A stretch of 33,969 nt of DNA. Origin: a virus. Below are positions 9,077 to 15,341 of this stretch, piece after piece. The notes beneath the pieces are model-generated. The model was not told where the DNA came from and did no database searches. It saw nothing but the letters and a program-made list of their open reading frames with translations. Positions within the stretch are counted from its first letter, which is position 1; each line of letters opens with the position of its first letter. Both the position numbers and the translations under genes were made by a program. The stretch lies in the IMG/VR virus record IMGVR_UViG_3300047181_000090, positions 1 through 33,969 of that record, one strand, 5' to 3'.

Positions 9077-10398
9077 TAGATAGAATCCCAGTCGATGATT
9101 ATTTCAGGCTCAGAAATAGTGCCGAATGACCGGCTCATTTCAGCAACTTGCACATTAATATCACTTACCACTAAGTGTGATTTAAAGTTGGGTGGATCCG
9201 ATATTGCAACAGATCGGTCGGCTGTAGTATAATATCCCAATCTCCGCACAGCCTGGTAAGCCATTAACTTTTCCGAATCAATAGGAAATGCCATTGATTG
9301 ATCTATAGGAATTAGAGTGGGAGTTGCCGTATCGAATGCATCGCAAATCGCTTTCTGCACTTCAGTCGGAACCATTGATATATCGATCAATGTGCGATTT
9401 CTTAAATATTGGTCATACCACTTCTCGTCCTGTGCTTTTTTTACAAGATTTGCGCCGGCACTTTCAAACAATGTCTGTGCCGTCTTTTCTCCTAACTGCT
9501 GCTTCTTACCAGGCAATGCGATGCCATTAATATTATCACCCTTATCACCATGTAAAACCTTTAACGTAAGGGCGACAGCCGGGTCGGCGCATTCCTTCAT
9601 AACACAATTATGTGGATCAAAAATAGCCACATTCTTCTGTGTCATGGTCTGCACCATATCACCATCTCGAGTAGCCAATATCACGGAATCATACTTATTA
9701 GCTCCATGACGAGCTACAAAATACATGATATCATCACCTTCAGCAGCGTCTATTCGAATGCATATTGCTCTGAACATAGGAGCCATTTCGATTGCAAATT
9801 GCTCAGCTTGTTTCTTCCATTCTTTCTTGGTAATGCAGAATGGCCAGTCTTGCTTCGATCTAGTTCCCTTATATTTTGGAATAAGTTCATCAATAGCAGC
9901 CTTTGCATCGGGTGAAAGCTTGTCCAATGGAACTGATTTATCAGAAACTTTATCAGTTGGATCCAATTTTTGTGGTAGTATTATTCCATTTACCTTTGAC
10001 ATACGATAAAGGAAATTATCGAATCTAACATAGAATCCGTCTTTATCATATGTAATGGCGGTGTTTTTTTTATAATAATCATTATAATATTCACTACGCC
10101 AAAGCTTTCTTCCTTCCAAGGCGATCACAATATCCATTGGATTGAATAGGCGAACCAAATCCAATACGCGCATAAACATGCGCTTTTTCCATACTCGCAT
10201 CAGATCTTCAGGGGTATCTATGGAATCTTTGGTTTCGTGGTAGATTAAACCGCCAGTAAAGGGCTCGGGACTTTCTCGCTTTAGAGCAGCCGCCATGGCA
10301 AATATGGTTTGATATGAATAACCAGCCCAGTCTATGGTTAGTAGACGATTTGTGGATGCTGGATATGACGTTATAGGTTGATATATTTGCTTTGCCAT
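9076..10398 (-). CDS. 5'-3' exonuclease/flap endonuclease, T4 RNase H (FEN-1) type
   Basis: A 440-residue protein with PIN-like nuclease features: an N-terminal acidic segment (LLTIDWAGYSY), an acidic cluster AAEGDDIMYF near residue 219, a further VILATRDGDMVQ strand, and a helix-three-turn-helix DNA-binding motif LKVLHGDKGDNINGI near 288. These match 5'-3' exonucleases that remove RNA primers or flaps, as T4 RNase H does. It is longer than T4 RNase H (about 305 residues), with an insertion around residues 130-200 and a C-terminal extension. It precedes and overlaps the gp46-like gene. A tandem TTTGTTATC motif sits just before its ATG. Confidence 0.82.
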   Translation of the reverse strand: MAKQIYQPITSYPASTNRLLTIDWAGYSYQTIFAMAAALKRESPEPFTGGLIYHETKDSIDTPEDLMRVWKKRMFMRVLDLVRLFNPMDIVIALEGRKLWRSEYYNDYYKKNTAITYDKDGFYVRFDNFLYRMSKVNGIILPQKLDPTDKVSDKSVPLDKLSPDAKAAIDELIPKYKGTRSKQDWPFCITKKEWKKQAEQFAIEMAPMFRAICIRIDAAEGDDIMYFVARHGANKYDSVILATRDGDMVQTMTQKNVAIFDPHNCVMKECADPAVALTLKVLHGDKGDNINGIALPGKKQQLGEKTAQTLFESAGANLVKKAQDEKWYDQYLRNRTLIDISMVPTEVQKAICDAFDTATPTLIPIDQSMAFPIDSEKLMAYQAVRRLGYYTTADRSVAISDPPNFKSHLVVSDINVQVAEMSRSFGTISEPEIIIDWDSI

Positions 10399-10420
10399 GA
10401 TAACAAAGATAACAAATATA
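10399..10420 (-). promoter_or_regulatory. Tandem TTTGTTATC motif before the flap nuclease gene
   Basis: On the minus strand two consecutive TTTGTTATC units end directly at the ATG of the nuclease gene. Similar motifs occur before the genes starting at 21372, 24796 and 26268. The embedded TAnnTTTG resembles the Bacteroidota -7 box, but the many Shine-Dalgarno sites in the window argue against relying on that. Confidence 0.35.
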
Positions 10421-10422
10421 TT

Positions 10423-11247
10423 TCAACTTGGCGTGAAGAACAGTAAAGATTTTGCTTCTAGCTTCTTCTTTTTCTTTACCTTCTTAGCTTTTCTCTGCTC
10501 TTTCTTTGCAATTTCAGCTTCCGTCAGCTTAGGTTTCTTCCAGTTTGGATCAAACTCAGATAAGGATATTAATTTGTTCTCTATCAATGGATCCGAGGCC
10601 GGAGTATGCCATTCCAGGCCATATATTCTATCCGCGGGTAACCGATCCTTCCCTAATATTTCATATATAAGATGATTCCTAAGCGCTTCGCATAACCAAA
10701 AAGCATCTACCAAGTCAGAACAAGGATTTTCCCAATCTATTATATTTTCCAAATATGGATGATAAAACGTTGGATATAGTTCCTTGAAGTATTTCCACAT
10801 TTTAATTTTATCCGCATTTCCATCATTTGTAGCAAACTTTTTTAATGATGTTGGTGGGTATATCATAACTCCAATACCAGCCTCATAACAGCTACGTTTT
10901 ATACTCCCTACCATCTCAGCAAGCTGGAATATACCGCGGCTATTCTGGGATTTATTTGGTCCAGTTTTAGCCTTTGAATATGCATAACCTTCAAATGCTA
11001 CATATTTAACATCAGTCATTCCTTCCATTACATAGTTATTCACTATATGCTGGCGCTCGAGATGTGGGCGCTTTGAATATGAAGTACCAACACAAATTAC
11101 CTTCAATCGGGCATCACCAAATACCTGATTCAATTGGTCATGATACCCAGAAAACATAACCGATTTGATCGATAGGTCTGAATCATTCAATTCCATAATA
11201 CAGCGACCAGATGATGCTATACTTGGGTCAATTCCACATATTTTCAT
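10423..11247 (-). CDS. RuvC-like Holliday-junction resolvase (RNase H fold)
   Basis: A 274-residue protein. The N-terminus MKICGIDPSIASSG carries the first catalytic Asp (residue 7). YVAFEGYAYS supplies the Glu near residue 85, and SDLVDAFWL near 181 supplies the terminal acidic pair. This order is that of RuvC-type resolvases. Such phage enzymes resolve branched DNA before packaging, replacing T4 endonuclease VII. The C-terminus from about residue 240 is a Lys-rich tail (EQRKAKKVKKKKKLEAK) likely to bind nucleic acid. It is the first gene left of the cassette island and is transcribed away from it. Confidence 0.75.
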   Translation of the reverse strand: MKICGIDPSIASSGRCIMELNDSDLSIKSVMFSGYHDQLNQVFGDARLKVICVGTSYSKRPHLERQHIVNNYVMEGMTDVKYVAFEGYAYSKAKTGPNKSQNSRGIFQLAEMVGSIKRSCYEAGIGVMIYPPTSLKKFATNDGNADKIKMWKYFKELYPTFYHPYLENIIDWENPCSDLVDAFWLCEALRNHLIYEILGKDRLPADRIYGLEWHTPASDPLIENKLISLSEFDPNWKKPKLTEAEIAKKEQRKAKKVKKKKKLEAKSLLFFTPS

Positions 11248-11273
11248 AATAATAACTTATATCATATAGATTT

Positions 11274-11299
11274 CGCGTTATCCGGATCTGGATAAAGCG
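11274..11299. repeat. Hairpin with TTATCC/GGATAA stem
   Basis: CGCGTTATCC and GGATAAAGCG flank a six-base loop, giving about ten pairs with one mismatch. It is one of several TTATCC-containing structures in the 200-base gap between the RuvC-like gene and the first cassette. Confidence 0.5.
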
Positions 11300-11312
11300 G
11301 TAATCTTTAGCC

Positions 11313-11367
11313 TTATACGGAAAAAACTCGCGTTTTATCCGGATATTTTGTTATATTTTCCGTATAA
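11313..11367. repeat. 12-bp inverted repeat left of the cassette array
   Basis: TTATACGGAAAA at 11313-11324 is a perfect inverted match to TTTTCCGTATAA at 11356-11367. The 31-base centre contains another TTATCCGGAT copy, and TTTTATCCTGGAT follows at about 11376. This may be a bidirectional terminator, a protein-binding site, or the remains of an att-type site. No integrase gene is near. Confidence 0.5.
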
Positions 11368-11400
11368 AGCGTGAGTTTTATCCTGGATACGCGGATGTGA

Positions 11401-11427
11401 AAACCAGGGGTAACTTGGATGTTAGGT
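11401..11427 (+). other. Half attC or attG/attI-like site at the left edge of the array
   Basis: TAACTTGGATGTTAGGT ends in a GTTRRRY core (GTTAGGT, 11421-11427). It closely matches the right half of the fourth attC (TTAACTTGGCGTTAGGC). No matching RYYYAAC left half is found upstream. It is therefore either a truncated attC or the site at which the first cassette entered. Confidence 0.6.
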
Positions 11428-11458
11428 CAACAGAAGCAGCATTAAACGGAGAATGGAA

Positions 11459-11686
11459 ATGACACAACAAGAAGCAATCGAAGCCGCTGAAAAGTATAAC
11501 AAAGATGAGCGAGAAAAATTTGAGCCTCGACTTGAATTTGTAGCAATGGACGAAAATGGCATCTGGAACGGATATGACTCCGAACCTGAACTAGATGAAT
11601 ATTTTGACGAGTGGAAATTTTCGGGGTGGAAAGTACCACTCGACAGACCAACTACAGACTGGAAGACAACAAAGATTGAAATTTAA
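11459..11686 (+). CDS. Cassette 1: small acidic hypothetical protein
   Basis: A 75-residue acidic protein of unknown function, rich in Glu, Asp and Trp (for example EPELDEYFDEWKFSGWKVPL). The start at 11459 is preferred to the ATG at 11453 because GGAG at 11448-11451 is only one base from the first ATG but about seven bases from the second. It fills almost the whole cassette and stops nine bases before the attC. High acidity in a short soluble protein could suit a DNA mimic or inhibitor, but nothing shows that directly. Confidence 0.7.
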   Translation: MTQQEAIEAAEKYNKDEREKFEPRLEFVAMDENGIWNGYDSEPELDEYFDEWKFSGWKVPLDRPTTDWKTTKIEI

Positions 11687-11694
11687 AACCTGTG

Positions 11695-11787
11695 ACCTAA
11701 CAGACGGTGTAGCTGACACCACCTAGATACACGCATCTCATACATGTGGGTTCTTAGGAGGTGGCGCAGCTAACCTAAGCGTTAGGT
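11695..11787 (+). other. attC site 1 (93 bp)
   Basis: R'' ACCTAAC (11695-11701) and R' GTTAGGT (11781-11787) enclose an L'' box (GGTGTAGCTGAC) and an L' box (GCGCAGCTAACC). These pair imperfectly, leaving an unpaired base as in the extrahelical bases that orient attC recombination. The centre forms a longer imperfect stem. Confidence 0.88.
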
Positions 11788-11808
11788 GGATTTAATACAG
11801 AGGAAAAA

Positions 11809-12276
11809 ATGTCAAAAGATATTTACACAAGTAGAAATGATTTGGTTTGCGGAAAAATTGACAGAGCAGAAGAATTAGCTCTTAAACTTGAATCTGTTGA
11901 GTTGATAGACCTTCTTAAAGCTATTCGATATGACTGCGAAAGAATGGAATCTGGTCTAGCTAGGCACAAAACAGCGTTTACTAAAAAGATTAGAGAATTA
12001 GGAGTTGAGCAGGATGACGTCTATTCTCTGATGGTTTTTTGTGTTAAAAATCATGATTATATTCCAGATGATCTCAAATTATCGGAAGATCGTAGAAAAC
12101 GGTTAATTGAGTTTAGGGACGACTACTATCATGGAAACGACTATACAGATTATCGCTTGCGACAGTCCATAACGTCAGGGAATGATAGACGAACAGAGAT
12201 GTTTTTGAATAGTAAAAACAAAGAAAACGTATGCGACTGTAAAGAGTGTGGAAGAAAATACTATAAAACCACCTAA
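11809..12276 (+). CDS. Cassette 2: hypothetical protein with C-terminal Cys motif
   Basis: A 155-residue protein of unknown function, preceded by a good ribosome-binding site (GAGGAA). The first 90 residues look helical (AEELALKLESVELIDLLKAI). The C-terminus has CDCKECGRKYY, a possible metal-binding knuckle. Its TAA stop lies inside the R'' box of the following attC, so recombination at this site keeps the stop codon. It is the longest cassette product in the array. Confidence 0.75.
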   Translation: MSKDIYTSRNDLVCGKIDRAEELALKLESVELIDLLKAIRYDCERMESGLARHKTAFTKKIRELGVEQDDVYSLMVFCVKNHDYIPDDLKLSEDRRKRLIEFRDDYYHGNDYTDYRLRQSITSGNDRRTEMFLNSKNKENVCDCKECGRKYYKTT

Positions 12277-12355
12277 CAAACGGTGTAGCTGACGCTTGCA
12301 GTCGTCTCATAAATCGAGGTTCTAGAAGCAAGCGCAGCTAACCTGGACGTTAGGC
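12271..12355 (+). other. attC site 2 (85 bp)
   Basis: R'' ACCTAAC (12271-12277) and R' GTTAGGC (12349-12355). L'' GGTGTAGCTGACGCTTGC pairs with L' GCAAGCGCAGCTAACC apart from unpaired extra bases. The L boxes are nearly identical to those of attC 1, suggesting the two came from the same type of array. Confidence 0.9.
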
Positions 12356-12372
12356 TAATGTGAGGAGCTGTT

Positions 12373-12558
12373 ATGGTACATAAACCAAAAACATTGATTA
12401 AAAAAGCCTATGAAAATGTAGACACTCTTGTGAATTATTGTGGATATGACCATAGTAGAGCTATTGACGAAACAGTAGAAAACTACGATTTAAATGAGTA
12501 TCAGGAAAACGAATTATTTAGGACATGGCTAGAAAATAATAGCAACGGAATTTTATAA
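12373..12558 (+). CDS. Cassette 3, first gene: small hypothetical protein
   Basis: A 61-residue protein (MVHKPKTLIKKAYENVDTLV...) of unknown function. AGGAG sits at a proper distance before the ATG. The predicted fold is helical with no obvious motif. It is followed after 16 bases by a second gene in the same cassette. Confidence 0.65.
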   Translation: MVHKPKTLIKKAYENVDTLVNYCGYDHSRAIDETVENYDLNEYQENELFRTWLENNSNGIL

Positions 12559-12574
12559 TAGGCGAGGGTGGTTT

Positions 12575-12781
12575 ATGGGGTGGTTTATCGCTGAAAAATG
12601 CGGGATACATGGAATAGAAATGAGTATTGGCAAAGATTATATGTGCCAAGAATACTACTACTGCCCACGATGCAGAGCGAATAAGCGCAAGGAAAAAGAA
12701 AGGCAAAACGAAGACAATAATCGAATTGCTGAACTTGAAATACGAATTAGAGAACTTGAAACTAAAAGTGGCATAGCCTAA
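12575..12781 (+). CDS. Cassette 3, second gene: zinc-ribbon/coiled-coil small protein
   Basis: A 68-residue protein. CGIHG (from C9), C24 and CPRC (C30, C33) could make a zinc ribbon. Residues 37-65 form a charged coiled coil (RIAELEIRIRELETK). It starts after GAGGGTGG. The stop TAA is contributed by the attC R'' box (GCCTAAC). Function unknown; a small DNA- or protein-binding adaptor is plausible. Confidence 0.65.
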   Translation: MGWFIAEKCGIHGIEMSIGKDYMCQEYYYCPRCRANKRKEKERQNEDNNRIAELEIRIRELETKSGIA

Positions 12782-12830
12782 CAAACGGTGCTACTGACAC
12801 CTAGCGGTGCAGTAGACCTCAGCGTTAGGC
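12776..12830 (+). other. attC site 3 (55 bp)
   Basis: R'' GCCTAAC (12776-12782) and R' GTTAGGC (12824-12830). L'' GGTGCTACTGACACC pairs with L' GGTGCAGTAGACC with unpaired G and A bases. It is near the minimum attC length, with a very short central loop. Confidence 0.88.
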
Positions 12831-12849
12831 TGATCTTATGGAGATAGAT

Positions 12850-13203
12850 ATGTACTATAAAGGTTTACTTATAAAAGAATCCATTCGCAACAGTGGATAT
12901 AAGTATACACCAAAACCTAACATTGGTAAAGAATGTGATTGTGGTCTTGGTGTTACTGCCCACGACCACACATGCTATCGGTGTGGGGGTCATTCATTCC
13001 TATCCAGACCTACATTCAAGTATCCAAAGTACACCCAAGCTAAGTTCCGTATTGGACAATTTGTTAATTGGAAAGGAACTCAATGTGAAATAGATTGGGT
13101 TGATGAAACGAACCCTATAACAACCTATGTTTTGGTTGATTGTAAAACACTTGACTTCTATAGAAATGTATTTGAAACTGATTTAAACATGACAACAACC
13201 TAA
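12850..13203 (+). CDS. Cassette 4: zinc-finger hypothetical protein
   Basis: A 117-residue protein. The start at 12850 is preferred to 12838 because GGAG at 12840-12843 is well spaced only for the second ATG. C29, C31, C42 and C45 (ECDCGLG, then CYRCGG), with two His between them, form a likely zinc-binding site. The second half is beta-rich (RIGQFVNWKGTQCEIDWVD), like a small SH3- or Tudor-type barrel. Its stop TAA overlaps the R'' box of the following attC. Function unknown. Confidence 0.7.
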   Translation: MYYKGLLIKESIRNSGYKYTPKPNIGKECDCGLGVTAHDHTCYRCGGHSFLSRPTFKYPKYTQAKFRIGQFVNWKGTQCEIDWVDETNPITTYVLVDCKTLDFYRNVFETDLNMTTT

Positions 13204-13254
13204 CAAGCGTTGAAGGCGACAAGTAGGAGATTGCTCCTTAACTTGGCGTTAGGC
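13198..13254 (+). other. attC site 4 (57 bp)
   Basis: R'' ACCTAAC (13198-13204) and R' GTTAGGC (13248-13254). The L boxes differ from those of sites 1-3 (GTTGAAGG pairing with CCTTAACTT) but the architecture is the same. Confidence 0.85.
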
Positions 13255-13278
13255 GAACAAATACAAAAGGAAAATATT

Positions 13279-13467
13279 ATGCCTGGATGTCAACTATTCT
13301 CACCTAACCGATTTAATATCATTTCAGATATTTTTGCAAAAGCATGTGATGCTGATGCAAAAGGACTTGGCGATGGAATCGATTCAGATAAAAGTAAATT
13401 TTATGATTTCGTAACCGAAACCGTTCAAATGAAATTGGAAGAAATTACCCTACTATCATTTGAGTGA
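13279..13467 (+). pseudogene. Cassette 5: gene cut by the IS607-like element
   Basis: The visible product is 62 residues (MPGCQLFSPNRFNIISDIFA...), unknown, starting after AAGGAA. The open frame could be started earlier only inside attC 4, which is unlikely. Its last residues run into the terminal hairpin of the IS607-like element, and no attC follows. The native C-terminus and the cassette's own attC have therefore probably been separated or lost. The exact junction is uncertain; a GG dinucleotide at 13437-13438 fits the IS607 target preference. Confidence 0.55.
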
Positions 13468-13476
13468 TAGTATGGG
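13448..13476. repeat. Strong hairpin at the tnpB-side end of the IS607-like element
   Basis: CCCTACTATCA pairs with TGATAGTATGGG (one bulged base) around a six-base loop. At this position, on the minus strand, it could be the 3' scaffold of the TnpB guide RNA or the terminal structure of the element. Confidence 0.6.
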
Positions 13477-13795
13477 TGTTTCATCAAGAACATTTGTTTG
13501 TACTCGGAACCGTAAGTACCGAGAGTGAATCGAGCCAGTGAATTTGTCGCACCGACAGTATCGGCATTGCGTGAGGAACCACACTTCACACAAACAAATT
13601 CTTCCTGAGTTGCCCGATTCGCCTTCTCACTGTGATTGCAGTCTGGACATGTGATAGAATTACCATAAGCAGGTACTCTACGAAGGGACACACCGTGTTC
13701 CTCCGTAAGCATTTGAATCCTGCTGTTTATCCTACCAATAGCCCAGCCAGTGAGAACAGACCGCATATTTTTACTCAGGCGACCTCTGAGTTTAC

Positions 13796-14009
13796 AGTTT
13801 TTCAAGAGAAAGATGCGATATCTTTAGTATCGCGTATGAATCGCATTCATTATAAACATATGTTAGTAGTAGCTAATAAGCTGTACCTCCGGGACGGAGG
13901 AATCTTAAGCGAGTGGACTTCTGAACCGCTAACAGAACCTTGTGGCTCTGGGAATGTTCTCAAGGTTGATGCTCGAAGCTGAGCGCTCTTTAGGCGATCG
14001 GTAGTTCAC
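13796..14009 (+). mobile_element. 214-bp non-autonomous IS200/IS605-type element inside tnpB
   Basis: The element lies just 3' of TTTAC (13791-13795) and ends in TTCAC (14005-14009), the arrangement expected for Y1-transposase elements, which insert 3' of a short target and leave no duplication. The left end has hairpin GCGATA/TATCGC (13815-13833). The right end has GAGCGC/GCGATC with one mismatch (13981-13999). Both have the same loop, TCTTTAG. Removal restores the host tnpB frame exactly. It encodes no transposase. The right end matches the TnpB element at 28777-30110. Confidence 0.88.
13880..14009 (+). ncRNA. Omega-RNA-like 3' region of the 214-bp element
   Basis: The region has hairpins CCTCCG/CGGAGG (13886-13900) and an AACCTTG/CAAGGTT stem (about 13936-13967). 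It then has GCTCGAAGC followed by the terminal hairpin and GGTAGTTCAC. The same order (GAACC..., AGCTTGAAGC, hairpin with CTTTAG, GGTAGTTCAC) is found at the 3' end of the IS1341-type tnpB at 28.8 kb, where an omega RNA is expected. Transcription is not shown. Confidence 0.5.
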
Positions 14010-14807
14010 TCTTGTTCTTTATCCTTCTGTTATCTTCGAGTACCAACAACTGAAGTGTTTCCATAGGAATTTGCTTGATCGAATGATCTATGTATTCAAG
14101 GATTTCCTCTCTGCATGCATTCCATGCATTTGAATTCCGTTTCTTCCGTTTCAACTTGTTCAACAGATCCATCATTCCTGATCCGTAGTGATTGCCTTCA
14201 TCATCGTTGATGACATGGACTGCACCCGGATCAATGCCTATGATGTTTCCTTCGGTTGATTTTCCTTGTTCCATCTCGAATGAAAACTGGATATACTTGT
14301 CAGTCAATATGACAGAACTACATAACTTTCCTTTCGATTTCCACTTGTTGAACATCTTGTTCTTCTTCAACGGAATCGCCACTTCTACTGCCCTTTTACG
14401 GGAATCAAAACAACGGATCTCAACCAATAGATCGTATAATTCAAGGTCTGGATGTTGTTGAATTTCCGCATTAGTACAACTCAACATTATCCTAGACGCA
14501 TCATGTTTCGGAGTAGAATATGGTTTGTTCAGCGCATCAGCACTACGCTTGGTGCCAAGCACCAATGCATATGATTCAGCGAATGCGTTCTTTTTGGCAC
14601 GAGCCGTCAACCACGATTCACATTTATCCAATTTGTCAGCGAGAAGCAACTGCGGTTTCTTCATTCCGTTCAATATGTCGGATTCGTGATGGGCTATCGC
14701 CCATTCCACAACCCGATGCATTTCAGCAATGAACTCACGGAGAACTATCACCTTATTCTCGGTTATCCATTTGCTAAAATAGCACTTGCTTGAACGGGTA
14801 TATTTCA

Positions 14808-15341
14808 TTAGTAAAACGCTCTCATTCTGGAAATTTCTTTTCTGACATCATATTCATGTCCTGTTAGATGGTATTTATCTACTATCATTATTACTAATAC
14901 TTCATCTTCAATAGCAGGATCAAATTCCATTTCTACCATATTAGGAATCACATGTTGGGTGAGTGGTTTCACACCAACTATCTGCATTGATGCCATGTCA
15001 GATAATGTTTTGATTGGGTTCTGCTTAACAAGCGGAGTTGATGGAACATATGGTTCGGGTTCGTACACTATTTCACGAATGATTTTAGATATCTTCATAA
15101 TAGTGAAAATAAATGGTTGTTGTTTACCTTGATCTTGTATTCTAACGGGTTCTTCTATCCGAAAATAACCAGATCCAAAATTGAATTCGATTGTATATTG
15201 ATAGGCACCACGACACCGTTCCTTTACCAGAACTTCGTAACAATCGGAACCATCGGTGAATTCGCCTATACCATCTACCAATACTATTGGTGATGTTTTG
15301 GTTATTAATTTTATATTATTGTTATCATGTTCATTTGACAT
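14808..15341 (-). CDS. Passenger gene of unknown function between tnpA and tnpB
   Basis: A 177-residue protein that I do not recognise. The ATG at 15341 is favoured over 15344 by its spacing from a strong AAAGGAG lying within the end of tnpA. The protein overlaps tnpA at its start and tnpB at its end (TAATG), so all three are co-translated. The sequence is mixed alpha/beta and contains VYEPEPYVPSTPLVKQNP, a Pro-rich linker, and an acidic VEMEFDPAIEDEVLVIM strand. No catalytic motif is evident. Typical IS607 elements carry only tnpA and tnpB, so this is either an accessory factor of the element or captured cargo. Confidence 0.7.
   Translation of the reverse strand: MSNEHDNNNIKLITKTSPIVLVDGIGEFTDGSDCYEVLVKERCRGAYQYTIEFNFGSGYFRIEEPVRIQDQGKQQPFIFTIMKISKIIREIVYEPEPYVPSTPLVKQNPIKTLSDMASMQIVGVKPLTQHVIPNMVEMEFDPAIEDEVLVIMIVDKYHLTGHEYDVRKEISRMRAFY

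Larger units (their letters stand above)
11421..13440 (+). mobile_element. Integron gene-cassette array without an integrase
   Basis: At least five cassettes lie in tandem, each a small rightward gene followed by an attC. Using the G/TTRRRY cut point, the complete cassettes are 11422-11781 (360 bp), 11782-12349 (568 bp), 12350-12824 (475 bp) and 12825-13248 (424 bp). The fifth, from 13249, is broken by the IS607-like element. All attC sites share orientation and end GTTAGGY, with R'' boxes (A/G)CCTAAC. The array runs opposite to the flanking phage genes. No tyrosine integrase (intI) is present, so this is a cluster of attC sites lacking an integrase inside a phage-like genome. Cassette movement would need an integrase in trans. 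Confidence 0.88.
13425..14808 (-). pseudogene. tnpB: IS607-type tnpB split by a 214-bp insertion
   Basis: RNA-guided nuclease gene in two pieces. The 5' piece (14808 to 14010) encodes residues 1-267 with RuvC-I Asp193 (IIGIDPGAVHVI) and RuvC-II Glu258 (LVLEDNRR). The 3' piece (13793 to 13425) encodes a zinc finger (C316, C319, C335, C338) and RuvC-III Asp345 (NADTVGATN). Deleting 13796-14009 joins them in frame as IKNKSKLRGRLSKN, giving 389 residues, normal for TnpB. As it stands, the first piece ends seven codons later (SELPIA) and lacks the last catalytic Asp. The 3' piece could at most start at a TTG. The ATG overlaps the upstream gene (TAATG). The last codons run past the IS end into cassette 5. 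Confidence 0.85.

Noticed and set aside
11421-13254. CRISPR array
   Set aside because: The repeated units are imperfect 55-93 bp palindromes separated by genes of different length, which is attC architecture; there are no cas genes.
13210-13281. Upstream start for the cassette 5 gene
   Set aside because: The extra N-terminus would be encoded by attC 4 itself; the ATG at 13279 has a proper ribosome-binding site.
13632-13982. Rightward 116-codon open frame
   Set aside because: It runs across the antisense of tnpB and the 214-bp element; the product shows no family features and the start lies in tnpB antisense.
13796-14009. Group I intron or IStron in tnpB
   Set aside because: The split coding sequence first suggested an intron, and a P1-like pairing can be drawn. 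No P3-P7 core is visible, while the TTTAC/TTCAC borders and matching TCTTTAG hairpins fit an IS200/IS605-type insertion much better.
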